Shown: positions 1-7,219 of the stretch, one piece after another
Numbering within the stretch: the first letter of the stretch is position 1
How the letters are laid out: every line of letters begins with the position of its first letter
NCBI GenBank assembly: GCA_013331965.1
Contig: DUFL01000028.1
Coordinates: forward strand, 1 to 19,952
Direction: 5' to 3'
DNA length: 19,952 nucleotides
DNA from: Candidatus Woesearchaeota archaeon
Lineage (GTDB): Archaea; Nanobdellota; Nanobdellia; Woesearchaeales; UBA10107
Translations under genes and position numbers: made by a program
The notes under the pieces: model-generated
What the model saw: only the letters and a program-made list of their open reading frames with translations
What the model was told of the DNA's origin: nothing
The model's database searches: none

Positions 1-35
1 TTACCGACTTTCGGGACAGAGCCCCAGCTAAAGAA

Positions 36-46
36 ACATTTATAAA
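36..46 (+). promoter_or_regulatory. Archaeal BRE/TATA promoter of the amino-sugar cassette
   Basis: A purine-rich BRE-like stretch (AAGAAAC) runs directly into TTTATAAA at 39-46, a near-consensus archaeal TATA box. A start site about 26 bases downstream would lie near base 68 and leave a leader of roughly ten bases before the ATG at 79. A G-run (GGGGGG, 69-74) just upstream of the ATG may serve as a crude ribosome contact. The promoter suggests the 79-3600 cassette can be transcribed on its own. Box seen; function inferred. Confidence 0.6.
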
Positions 47-78
47 CTGCCTGATTACTTGTTTTCACGGGGGGTTGT

Positions 79-1209
79 ATGAATAAAATACCGTTGACCA
101 GGCCTTTTTTTGATGAGAAAGAGATTAATGAAATCAGAAATGTTCTAGACTCAGGTTGGGTTGCTGGGCAGGGTCCAGAAAATAAAAAATTGGAAAAGGA
201 GTTTTCTGAATATATAGGCGTAAATTATTCTGTTTGCAGCAGCAATTGCACAACAGCATTACATTTATCACTAATTGCTTTAGGTATAAAAAAGCATGAC
301 GAAGTTATTGTTCCGGATTACACATTTCCGGCAACAGCTCATGCTGTCCTTTATTGCGGAGCTATACCAATTTTTGTTGATATAAACAAAAAAACATATA
401 ATGTTGATGCTAATCTAATTGAAGAAAAAATAACTAAAAAGACCAAAGCGATAATTCCTGTCCATGCTTTTGGACAATGCGCCGACATGGACGCAATCTT
501 GAAAATAGCAAAAAAATATAATTTAAAGGTAATTGAAGATGCCGCTTGTGCGGTAGGAAGCAAATATAAAGGGAAAAAAGCTGGCAGCATGGGAGATACT
601 GGTTGTTTTTCATTTCATGCGAGAAAAAACATAACGTCCGGGGAAGGGGGAATGATAACATCAAACGATAAAGAACTGATTGACAACATAAGAAGTCTTT
701 CATGTTTTGGAATGGAATCTGCCTTTTCAAGAGATAAAAAATTCAGCATACCTGAATTCACAAAATTAGGTTATAACTACAAATTAAGCGATATCGCCGC
801 TGCAGTTGCCTTAGTTCAATTGAGAAGATCTGAAGAATATATTAAAAAAAGAAATGAACTTGCCGAATATTATAATAAAAAATTAAAAAATATTAAATCA
901 GTTACTGTTCCTTTCACTGAAAAATTCAACAAGCATGTTTTTCAAAGCTATGTAATTTTACTGGATAAAAAAATAAACAGAAATGATGTAATTGCAAAAT
1001 TAAATGAGAAGGGAATCCAAACTCAAATAGGAACTTATGCTCTTCACAAACAGCCCGTGTATAAAAACATAACGAATTGTGAGGAAAAAGACTTTCCGAA
1101 TGCAGAATTTGTTTATAACCAAAGTCTTGCGCTTCCCATGTATCATAAAATGAAACTAAGCGACGTAGATGAAGTTGTTTTAGCGCTGAAAGAGGTGCTG
1201 CGTGAGTAA
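79..1209 (+). CDS. DegT/DnrJ/EryC1/StrS-family PLP-dependent sugar aminotransferase
   Basis: Transfers an amino group, normally from glutamate, to a keto group on a nucleotide-linked sugar in the cytoplasm. At 376 residues it has full family length. The PLP-contacting aspartate is D154 in VIEDAACAVG and the Schiff-base lysine is K183 in FSFHARKNITSGEGG. The N-terminal substrate motif (SGWVAGQGP, about 25-33) and SSNCTTALHL are also present. The lysine context resembles ArnB/PseC-type and GnnB-like enzymes rather than WbpE, whose lysine motif usually reads like FFPSKNLGC, so the position aminated (C3 or C4) cannot be read from sequence. It overlaps the following epimerase gene by 8 bases. The neighbouring Gfo/Idh dehydrogenase and acetyltransferase make a 3-amino sugar route attractive, by inference. 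The family call is firm; the substrate is open. Confidence 0.93.
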   Translation: MNKIPLTRPFFDEKEINEIRNVLDSGWVAGQGPENKKLEKEFSEYIGVNYSVCSSNCTTALHLSLIALGIKKHDEVIVPDYTFPATAHAVLYCGAIPIFVDINKKTYNVDANLIEEKITKKTKAIIPVHAFGQCADMDAILKIAKKYNLKVIEDAACAVGSKYKGKKAGSMGDTGCFSFHARKNITSGEGGMITSNDKELIDNIRSLSCFGMESAFSRDKKFSIPEFTKLGYNYKLSDIAAAVALVQLRRSEEYIKKRNELAEYYNKKLKNIKSVTVPFTEKFNKHVFQSYVILLDKKINRNDVIAKLNEKGIQTQIGTYALHKQPVYKNITNCEEKDFPNAEFVYNQSLALPMYHKMKLSDVDEVVLALKEVLRE

Positions 1210-2137
1210 TGTCCTAATAACGGGCGGGAGCGGATTCATAGGAAGTCATCTGACAAGAGAGCTTGTTAAAATGGGCAATAATGTTACAGTTTTCGACAAT
1301 TTATTTCGCTCAGACAATAATTCACTAAAAGATTTAATTGAATCTAAAAAAATAAAATTCATCAAGGGGGACGTCAGAGATGAACAAGCGGTCGATAGCG
1401 CAGTAAAAGGAATGGATTATGTTTTTCATTTGGCTGCGGTATGCATAAATTACAGCGTTAAATTTCCGAAAGAATCTCTTGAAATAAATTTGATGGGTTC
1501 GGAAAATGTGTTTAGAGCTGCGCTTAAACGCAAAGTTAAAAGAATTATTTTTTCCTCATCTGCTTCAGTATACGGAGACCCAAAAGTTCTTCCAATGAAA
1601 GAGGATAGTGAATTGAAACCGGTTACTCCATACTGCTTGGCGAAACTAGCGAGCGAACACTTGCTGAAGTTTTATGGAAGATCCGGATTGAATTACAATA
1701 TCTTAAGATATTTTAACGTATATGGGGTTGGCCAGAAAGCAGATGCATATTACACATCGGTAATCAGTTTGTTCATTAAACGAATATTGAGCAGCCAAGC
1801 ACCCGTTATAGATGGCGAAGGAAAACAATCTATGGACTTTGTAAATGTAAAGGACATTGTACAGGCGAATGTTCTTGCGATGAATTCGGAGACTGAAAGC
1901 GAAATATATAATGTTGGCACAGGAATTTCAACTACGATTGCTGATTTAGCAGACATCTTAATCAAAAGTTTAAAGGTTGATGTTAAACCGGAATTCAATA
2001 AAAGAGATGTTATCGTGTCAGAAAGAAGGGCTGATATAAGCAAAATACAAAAAATAGGATTTAAAGTTACAGTAAGTGCAAGTGATGGACTTTCGGAAGT
2101 TGCAAAGGATATAGCTGAAAATCTGGAGAAATATTAG
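1202..2137 (+). CDS. NAD-dependent nucleotide-sugar epimerase/dehydratase (extended SDR)
   Basis: Extended short-chain dehydrogenase of the GalE type, acting on a nucleotide sugar by transient NAD-dependent oxidation. The start is GTG at 1202, inside the upstream gene. It gives a normal N-terminus with GGSGFIG (residues 8-14) as the dinucleotide-binding glycine motif. The catalytic set is visible: SSSASVYG (S120), Y144 and K148 in PYCLAK. The acidic residue after the second strand (FDNL) fits NAD rather than NADP preference. Length (311 residues) is typical. It resembles the UDP-glucose/UDP-GlcNAc 4-epimerase branch broadly, without enough to name the substrate. Its place between an aminotransferase and an acetyltransferase suggests it supplies or epimerises an intermediate of the same sugar pathway. 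Confidence 0.9.
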   Translation: MSNVLITGGSGFIGSHLTRELVKMGNNVTVFDNLFRSDNNSLKDLIESKKIKFIKGDVRDEQAVDSAVKGMDYVFHLAAVCINYSVKFPKESLEINLMGSENVFRAALKRKVKRIIFSSSASVYGDPKVLPMKEDSELKPVTPYCLAKLASEHLLKFYGRSGLNYNILRYFNVYGVGQKADAYYTSVISLFIKRILSSQAPVIDGEGKQSMDFVNVKDIVQANVLAMNSETESEIYNVGTGISTTIADLADILIKSLKVDVKPEFNKRDVIVSERRADISKIQKIGFKVTVSASDGLSEVAKDIAENLEKY

Positions 2138-2141
2138 AAAA

Positions 2142-2591
2142 ATGAAAAACAAAAAATCAAAATATAACGAAACAACGTGGATTGTTGGAAATCCTGATAT
2201 TGGAAAAGGCACATGGATAGGTGCATTCACAGTTATTGATGGCAGTGGCGGACTTAAGATAGGAAAAGAATGTGACATAAGCAGCGGAGTTCATATTTAT
2301 ACGCATAGTACAGCGAAAAGGTGTGTTTCTGGGGAAAAATTCAGTAAAGATGGCTCGATAGACAGGAAGTCAATTGAAAAAAAGCCGGTTAAAATAGGCA
2401 ATAATACTTTCATCGGAGCTAATTCAACGATATTGATGGGAGTTGCAATTGGAAAACACTCCATAATTGGTGCAGGTTCTGTTGTTACAAAAAATATCCC
2501 CGACTATTCTGTTGCTGCTGGAACTCCTGCCAAAGTAATTGGAAAAATAATAATCAATAGGGACGAAGTCAAGATAAAAATGAGCAAATAA
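2142..2591 (+). CDS. Left-handed beta-helix (hexapeptide repeat) acyltransferase
   Basis: A 149-residue acetyl-CoA-dependent O- or N-acyltransferase. Imperfect hexapeptide repeats of the [LIV]-G-x-x-x form run from about residue 18 to 120 (DIGKGTWIGAFTVI; KIGNNTFIGANSTI; AIGKHSIIGAGSVV) and end in the usual cap AAGTPAKVIGKI. A loop of roughly 30 residues (about 55-82) interrupts the helix after HIYTHST; H51 and H55 are candidate catalytic histidines. In P. aeruginosa O-antigen pathways an enzyme of this fold (WbpD) acetylates the 3-amino group made by a dehydrogenase/aminotransferase pair, and the same three families sit together here. The sequence is not a close WbpD match, so that role is inference. 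It starts four bases after the epimerase stop. Confidence 0.88.
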   Translation: MKNKKSKYNETTWIVGNPDIGKGTWIGAFTVIDGSGGLKIGKECDISSGVHIYTHSTAKRCVSGEKFSKDGSIDRKSIEKKPVKIGNNTFIGANSTILMGVAIGKHSIIGAGSVVTKNIPDYSVAAGTPAKVIGKIIINRDEVKIKMSK

Positions 2592-2613
2592 ATGCAGAGT
2601 TGATAAAAATAAA

Positions 2614-3600
2614 ATGACAAATATAGCAGTTATCGGTGTCGGAATGATGGGGACTAATCATGCAAGAATTCTTTCAAAGATGGAAAATGTTAATTTTATT
2701 GCAATATCAGATATCGATGAGGCAAAACTAAATACTGTCGGAAATCAGTTCAACATAGCTAAAAGATACAAAGACCACAGAGAATTGCTTAAAAATGAAG
2801 AACTTGACGGAGTTGTCATCGCTGTTCCTGCTACGCACCACAAAAAAGTTGTTTTTGACTGTATTGATGCAGGAGTTAATGTTCTGCTTGAAAAGCCTAT
2901 TTCTCATGACATTAAAGAAGCTCAGGAAATAATTGATAAGGCAAAAGAAAAGAGAATTACTCTTCTGATTGGACATGTAGAAAGATTTAATCCCGTTGTT
3001 GCAAAAATAAAAGAATTCATTCAAGCAGGGAATCTTGGTGACATTTATTTGGTAAATAGTGTAAGAATTGGTCCTTACCCAAAACGATTTTATGGCGTTC
3101 AGGAAGGTGTTTTAATCGATATTTCTGTTCATGACATTGATATAATAAGATATCTTGTTGGTGAAATAAATCAAGTTTATTCTCAGCTGCTATTTTCAGG
3201 AAAACAGGAAATATACGCAAAAAACTTATTCACCATAGGAAAAACTGCAAAGGGATCTTCTGAATTTAGCTGGATTTCACCAAAAAAACTCAGAACAATT
3301 GAAATATATGGTCTAAAAGGTATGCTAAGGGCAGATTATTTTAATCAGGAACTCACATTCTATGAAAACAACGATGCAGAGACAGAAAGAAGTTTAGAAA
3401 AAGGGAGCATAAGCACAGGAAAGGTTGTTGAGATTCCTGTCATAAAACAAGAACCCCTCAGGATTGAGCTTAGTCATTTCATTGAATGTATAAAAACAAA
3501 AAGAAAGCCTCTTGTAAATCCTGAAGATGCTAAAATAGCCTTAACAATCGCAATTGCTATATTAAAATCAAACAAAGAAAATATGCCTGTTAAGATTTAA
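2614..3600 (+). CDS. Gfo/Idh/MocA-family nucleotide-sugar dehydrogenase, UDP-GlcNAc 3-dehydrogenase-like
   Basis: NAD(P)-dependent oxidoreductase of 328 residues. The N-terminal Rossmann domain has IGVGMMG (7-13), the LEKP motif with the conserved lysine K94 sits near residue 95, and the C-terminal alpha/beta domain carries the substrate signature D169-x3-H173-D174. HVERFNP (about 121-127) resembles the archaeal and bacterial proteins annotated as UDP-N-acetylglucosamine 3-dehydrogenase (GnnA-like), which oxidise C3 so that a DegT aminotransferase can add nitrogen. Last gene of the first plus-strand operon; its 3' end overlaps the end of the convergent GT2 gene by 11 bases, leaving no room for a separate terminator. 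The family is certain; the C3-oxidation role follows from motif resemblance plus neighbours. Confidence 0.92.
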   Translation: MTNIAVIGVGMMGTNHARILSKMENVNFIAISDIDEAKLNTVGNQFNIAKRYKDHRELLKNEELDGVVIAVPATHHKKVVFDCIDAGVNVLLEKPISHDIKEAQEIIDKAKEKRITLLIGHVERFNPVVAKIKEFIQAGNLGDIYLVNSVRIGPYPKRFYGVQEGVLIDISVHDIDIIRYLVGEINQVYSQLLFSGKQEIYAKNLFTIGKTAKGSSEFSWISPKKLRTIEIYGLKGMLRADYFNQELTFYENNDAETERSLEKGSISTGKVVEIPVIKQEPLRIELSHFIECIKTKRKPLVNPEDAKIALTIAIAILKSNKENMPVKI

Positions 3601-4351
3601 GTCCGAGCAGCTTCTTAATCTGATATAATCTAAGCAAAATTGAATATTTTGCGGTTATTTTAAAAAAATAATACACTTCTTTAAAGATTCTAACTTTTGA
3701 TTCATCACTGGCTCTTTTGATTTTTATATATACTGGAATTTCTCCTATTCTGAGGTTGCTTGTCAGCGCATAATAAAGCATTTCCACCTGCCAACTAGGA
3801 TCGTCTCTCCTGCATTCTCCGATTATTTTCTGAGCCCAATTTCGTCTGAATACCTTTATCGTTCCGACTTCTGTAAATTTCTGGGAAAAGAAAATTCTTA
3901 TAAGATATGAGAAACCTATGCTGAGAAATCTTCTTGATAGACTTGAGCCTCTAATCTGAGATTTGACTAGATATCTTGAACCGCTTATAAAATCATAATT
4001 TTTTAACATAGAAATTGCTCGTTCAATAAACTGATTTAAAACTTCTCCATCTGCGGCAATGAAAGTTATAATATCTTTTCTTGCCATTTTAACTCCTTCC
4101 CTCAAAGCCAGCCCCATGCCTTTTCCTTTTGTTGAAACATATCTGATTTCTTTGTATTTCTTAGAAAGTTCTTTGGCTATTTTTTCTGTATTGTCCGTGC
4201 TTCCGTTTACACAAATAATTATTTCAAATTCACTTATAAGATTTTTATGTTTCAAAGAATCAAGATAAGCCTTAAGTTCGATAGCTGTAGTTCTAATTAC
4301 CTTTTCTTCATTGTACGCAGGAATTAAAACGGTCAGGCTCTCTTTTGGCAT
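3590..4351 (-). CDS. GT2 glycosyltransferase, dolichyl/polyprenyl-phosphate sugar synthase-like
   Basis: A 253-residue GT-A fold family 2 glycosyltransferase. Visible motifs are PAYNEE (11-16), NGSTDNT (49-55), GKGMGLALREG (76-86) and AADGE around D101 in place of the usual DADxQ, followed by GSRY (124-127) and GTIKVFRR (163-170). This order matches dolichyl-phosphate mannose or glucose synthases, which load a sugar from a nucleotide donor onto a lipid phosphate at the cytoplasmic membrane face. I see no clear C-terminal transmembrane hairpin, as in the single-domain (soluble DPM1) class, though a hydrophobic stretch lies near 143-156. It is monocistronic on this strand and divergent from the GT4 gene at 4432, apparently sharing a TATA region. 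Substrates are unresolved. Confidence 0.88.
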   Translation of the reverse strand: MPKESLTVLIPAYNEEKVIRTTAIELKAYLDSLKHKNLISEFEIIICVNGSTDNTEKIAKELSKKYKEIRYVSTKGKGMGLALREGVKMARKDIITFIAADGEVLNQFIERAISMLKNYDFISGSRYLVKSQIRGSSLSRRFLSIGFSYLIRIFFSQKFTEVGTIKVFRRNWAQKIIGECRRDDPSWQVEMLYYALTSNLRIGEIPVYIKIKRASDESKVRIFKEVYYFFKITAKYSILLRLYQIKKLLGLKS

Positions 4352-4374
4352 AGTATACTGATAAATTTATGCAT

Positions 4375-4390
4375 AACATTTATATATGTT
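4375..4390. promoter_or_regulatory. Symmetric TATA element between divergent glycosyltransferase genes
   Basis: AACAT-TTATAT-ATGTT is a perfect 5+6+5 inverted repeat centred on a TATA box, in the 80-base gap between the GT2 start (4351, minus) and the GT4 start (4432, plus). Read rightwards (TTTATATATG), a start site about 26 bases away would fall near 4409 with a leader of about 20 bases. Read leftwards (CATATATAAATG), it would fall near 4358 with a leader of only a few bases. An additional AT-rich candidate for the minus strand lies at 4361-4370. One box serving both directions is inference. Confidence 0.5.
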
Positions 4391-4431
4391 GCTATACGGA
4401 TAAAACATTAAATTGGAAATAGGAAGATACC

Positions 4432-5697
4432 ATGAAATTTCACTCAAATTCTAAAAAAAGAATTTTGTTTGTTCACCCAATATTCAGCGTCTATGGCGGC
4501 GCTGAAAAATTAATGCTTGACTTGTTTAGAAGAACAAAAAAAGATTTTGAATCTGAAATGTATACTCTTTACTATGCAGATTGCCTGAAAAACGAAACTA
4601 GAGTTCACTGGGCAACTAAAAATTCACCAAAACTAACCAATATTTTTGGATTCAAAACAAATCCATTAAGCTATACATACATCAAAAAACTGGCCAGAAT
4701 GATTGCAGAAGACTACAAAACAGGCGATGTTCTTTTTATAACAAATGTTCCGGCATCACTTGTTCTTTATGAAGCTGTAAAAATAAATCCAAAAATTAAA
4801 TACGGAAAGAACATCTTCCTTTCATTTGAGCCGGATAGAATACTATATTACAGAGAGGTTAAAGAGGCAGGTTATCTCCCGGAAGATTTGGATACTCTGA
4901 AATTTAGATTAGCAAGTCCGTTATTTTTTAATTGGAAAAGAAAAGATTATTTTGCGGTTGAAAACTATATAAAAGAGGTATTCACGCTTAGTGATTATGT
5001 CACATCACAGACAAAAGCAGTTTACAGAAATAAGAAAGTAAAAAAAGCAACAGAAATGTATGTTGATCTTGATAAGTTTAAGATAAAATCAAAATCAGAC
5101 TCCAGAGAAAAAATAGAAAACCACTTCAAACTCGGACTGAAAAATTCCGACGTAATTGTTCTTTCGCAGTCAAGAATTGAAAGAAGCAAAGGAATTTTAG
5201 AGCTTGTTGATACGATAAAAAAAATAAATGGAGAAGGAGGTTATGAAAATCTAAAACTTCTTATTGGGGGGAGAGGAAATTTGATGGATGAATTGAAAAA
5301 AGAAACAAAAGATATGAAAAATGTTCATATTCTCGGATTCATTCCTAACGAACTGCTTCATCATTTATACGGAGCTGCGGATATTTTTGTCGCTCTGCCA
5401 AGGAAGGAAACCGGCGGACCATTGACAATACTCGAAGGAATGTATGCACAAGCAATTACCATCAGCAGCAATGAAGGAGGGCCGCCCGAATTAATCAAAA
5501 ATGGAATAACTGGATATTTGGTAAGCCCAAACAGCACCAAAGAGATATCTGAAAAAATCAAGAAATCATACTTAATGAAAATGAATAATACGGAGGAGTA
5601 TAAAAAAATAACAAGATTAGCAAAAGAGGAAGTAGTTAAGAAGTTTTCATTTGACAACTTTTATAAAACGTTGATTGGCAATATTCTTAAAGTATAA
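4432..5697 (+). CDS. GT4-type (GT-B fold) glycosyltransferase
   Basis: Retaining glycosyltransferase of 421 residues, adding a sugar from a nucleotide donor to a growing lipid-linked or surface glycan. The N-terminal acceptor domain begins ILFVHPIFSVYGGAEKL, with the GG-A loop typical of GT4 enzymes. The C-terminal donor domain has SQSRIERSKG, IGGRG, VHILGF and the donor signature ETGGPLTILEG (326-336) followed by SNEGGPPELI. The two donor-site glutamates E326 and E335 are separated by eight residues rather than the usual seven. A weak AGGA (4421-4424) lies ahead of the ATG. It is the first gene after the shared promoter at 4375-4390 and is followed 75 bases later by a radical SAM gene. Family certain; donor and acceptor unknown. 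Confidence 0.92.
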   Translation: MKFHSNSKKRILFVHPIFSVYGGAEKLMLDLFRRTKKDFESEMYTLYYADCLKNETRVHWATKNSPKLTNIFGFKTNPLSYTYIKKLARMIAEDYKTGDVLFITNVPASLVLYEAVKINPKIKYGKNIFLSFEPDRILYYREVKEAGYLPEDLDTLKFRLASPLFFNWKRKDYFAVENYIKEVFTLSDYVTSQTKAVYRNKKVKKATEMYVDLDKFKIKSKSDSREKIENHFKLGLKNSDVIVLSQSRIERSKGILELVDTIKKINGEGGYENLKLLIGGRGNLMDELKKETKDMKNVHILGFIPNELLHHLYGAADIFVALPRKETGGPLTILEGMYAQAITISSNEGGPPELIKNGITGYLVSPNSTKEISEKIKKSYLMKMNNTEEYKKITRLAKEEVVKKFSFDNFYKTLIGNILKV

Positions 5698-5708
5698 CGG
5701 CCTAGGTA

Positions 5709-5718
5709 ATTTATATTG
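5709..5718 (+). promoter_or_regulatory. Possible TATA box ahead of the first radical SAM gene
   Basis: TTTATATT at 5710-5717 lies about 60 bases ahead of the ATG at 5773, in a 75-base gap after the GT4 gene. A start site near 5740 would leave a leader of about 30 bases. The flanking BRE is weak, so read-through from the GT4 gene is also possible. Confidence 0.35.
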
Positions 5719-5772
5719 AAATTTAGAAAGATTAATAAAGCACATAGGACTGTAATCGAATAGGTTAAGAAA

Positions 5773-7218
5773 ATGAGATTTAAAAAGGTTGCATTTATTG
5801 TCCCGCCATTTGACGGTCAAAACCAGGATAACCGAGGATTGTACCTCGGAGTTGGTTATATTTCGCAGTACCTTATTGATAATGATATAGAAAACAAAGT
5901 AATTGACACAAGATTCGGCTATACAGTCCAGGACATCAAAAAGAAACTCGCAGATTACAAACCAGATCTTGTAGCAGTAGTGGTTTTTACAAATGAATAT
6001 CAGAAAACATATGATGTTGTAAAGGCAATTAAAAATAAAAACTACAAAATTGTTTTGGGCGGATATCATGTTTCAACGATAAAATCTAAAATTCTTGAGG
6101 AGACTGATGCTGATTTTGCAATTAAAGTTGAGGGAGAAGATGCCATGCTTGAACTATGCAAAGGCGAACCATTTGAAAAAATACTTAATTTGCTTTACAG
6201 AAAAGACGGAAAAATCATAGAAAATCCGACGAGACCGCCAGTTACTGACTTGGACAAATTTAATTTTCCAAGATATGAAAGTTTTGAATTTGAAAAATAT
6301 GATCACTTAATTCCCATATGTACTTCGAGAGGCTGTCCTTTTCTATGCACTTTTTGTACAGTGGAAACAACTACCGGAAGGCAGTTCAGAGTAAGAAGTC
6401 CTGAAAATGTGCTTGCAGAAATTAAAATGTGGTATAACAAAGGATACCGCGAATTTTGTTTCGTAGATGATAACTTTACATTATTAAAAGAAAGAGCCAT
6501 CGAACTATGCAAGCTTATCAAGAAAAGCAAATTAACAGGACTAAAAATGAGATGCGCGGGAATACGTGCAGACAGGGTTGACAGAGAAGTTCTTACTTAT
6601 ATGAGAAACGTTGGGTTTGACCAGTTAGGGGTGGGCGTTGAAGTTGGAAATGACAAGATGCTGAAAATAATAAAAAAGGGAGAAACACTGGCTCAGATTG
6701 AAAAGGCCATAAAAGAAATTGTAAGATTAAAGTTTGATTTGCAGCTTTATTTCGTTATAGGAAACCAATATGAAACGAAAGAAGACGTAGAAGACAGTTT
6801 CAAGCTTGCATTAAAGTACCCAATTTCTGATGCTCATTTTTACAATCCACTGCCATTTCCAGGCTCAGAACTCTATAATTGGGTATCGAAAAATGGGTAT
6901 TTCGTCGAAGATTTCAAAACTTACATAAATGAACACTGTAATTTTTCAGTAAAACCTGTTTTTGCGACTCCTGAACTTTCTGTAAAAGAGAGGGTAAGAC
7001 TCCTTAAAAAATCAAAAGGTGTAGAAAAAACAATTTTAAGAAGATATATTGCAAGAAAAATGGAACCATCATTTAAAATGTTTGCAACACCTTTGTCTTT
7101 CATTGTGATGTTCTCACCAATGAGATGGTCAATTAATACTTTCTTTAAGCACCCAGTCGGAAAATTGGCGATAAAAACATTCATAAAAATGTTTAAAGTA
7201 GATGTTCATTACCTGTAA
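5773..7218 (+). CDS. Cobalamin (B12)-binding domain radical SAM protein
   Basis: A 481-residue enzyme with an N-terminal Rossmann-like B12-binding region (about 1-130: VAFIVPPF, YLGVGYIS, IVLGGYHVS, EGEDAML) followed by a radical SAM barrel. The [4Fe-4S] cysteines are C188, C192 and C195 in the canonical CxxxCxxC. Later barrel motifs include DDNFT and GVGVEVGN. The usual GFPGET-like motif reads IGNQYET, an unusual variant. The histidine motif of canonical B12 domains (DxHxxG) is not obvious, as in many members of this family. The C-terminal 90 residues are basic with hydrophobic segments, which could mean membrane association. Known relatives perform methylation of unreactive carbons, ring formation or lipid C-C coupling; in a glycan locus, methylation or modification of a sugar or polyprenyl/archaeal lipid is plausible. 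Product unknown. Confidence 0.9.
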   Translation: MRFKKVAFIVPPFDGQNQDNRGLYLGVGYISQYLIDNDIENKVIDTRFGYTVQDIKKKLADYKPDLVAVVVFTNEYQKTYDVVKAIKNKNYKIVLGGYHVSTIKSKILEETDADFAIKVEGEDAMLELCKGEPFEKILNLLYRKDGKIIENPTRPPVTDLDKFNFPRYESFEFEKYDHLIPICTSRGCPFLCTFCTVETTTGRQFRVRSPENVLAEIKMWYNKGYREFCFVDDNFTLLKERAIELCKLIKKSKLTGLKMRCAGIRADRVDREVLTYMRNVGFDQLGVGVEVGNDKMLKIIKKGETLAQIEKAIKEIVRLKFDLQLYFVIGNQYETKEDVEDSFKLALKYPISDAHFYNPLPFPGSELYNWVSKNGYFVEDFKTYINEHCNFSVKPVFATPELSVKERVRLLKKSKGVEKTILRRYIARKMEPSFKMFATPLSFIVMFSPMRWSINTFFKHPVGKLAIKTFIKMFKVDVHYL

Positions 7219-7219
7219 A

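Noticed and set aside
9..36. GC-rich stretch with CTTT...AAAG ends and GGG/CCC that could form a small hairpin, considered as the end of a structured RNA.
   Set aside because: Stem is short and interrupted and matches no tRNA, SRP RNA or RNase P element I know.
3..86. Open 27-codon frame running in from the window's left edge and overlapping the first ATG by eight bases; could be the C-terminus of an upstream gene.
   Set aside because: Too short to recognise, other frames are also open for part of it, and a strong TATA box lies inside it. Left uncalled; the sequence left of the window would decide.
351..730. Antisense open frames within the first aminotransferase gene.
   Set aside because: They overlap a full-length gene with intact catalytic motifs and encode low-complexity, phenylalanine/serine-rich sequence typical of antisense shadows in AT-rich DNA.
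79..1209. Considered naming the first aminotransferase wbpE or arnB.
   Set aside because: The lysine motif does not match WbpE, and no other ArnB-pathway gene (ArnA, ArnC, ArnD, ArnT) is present.
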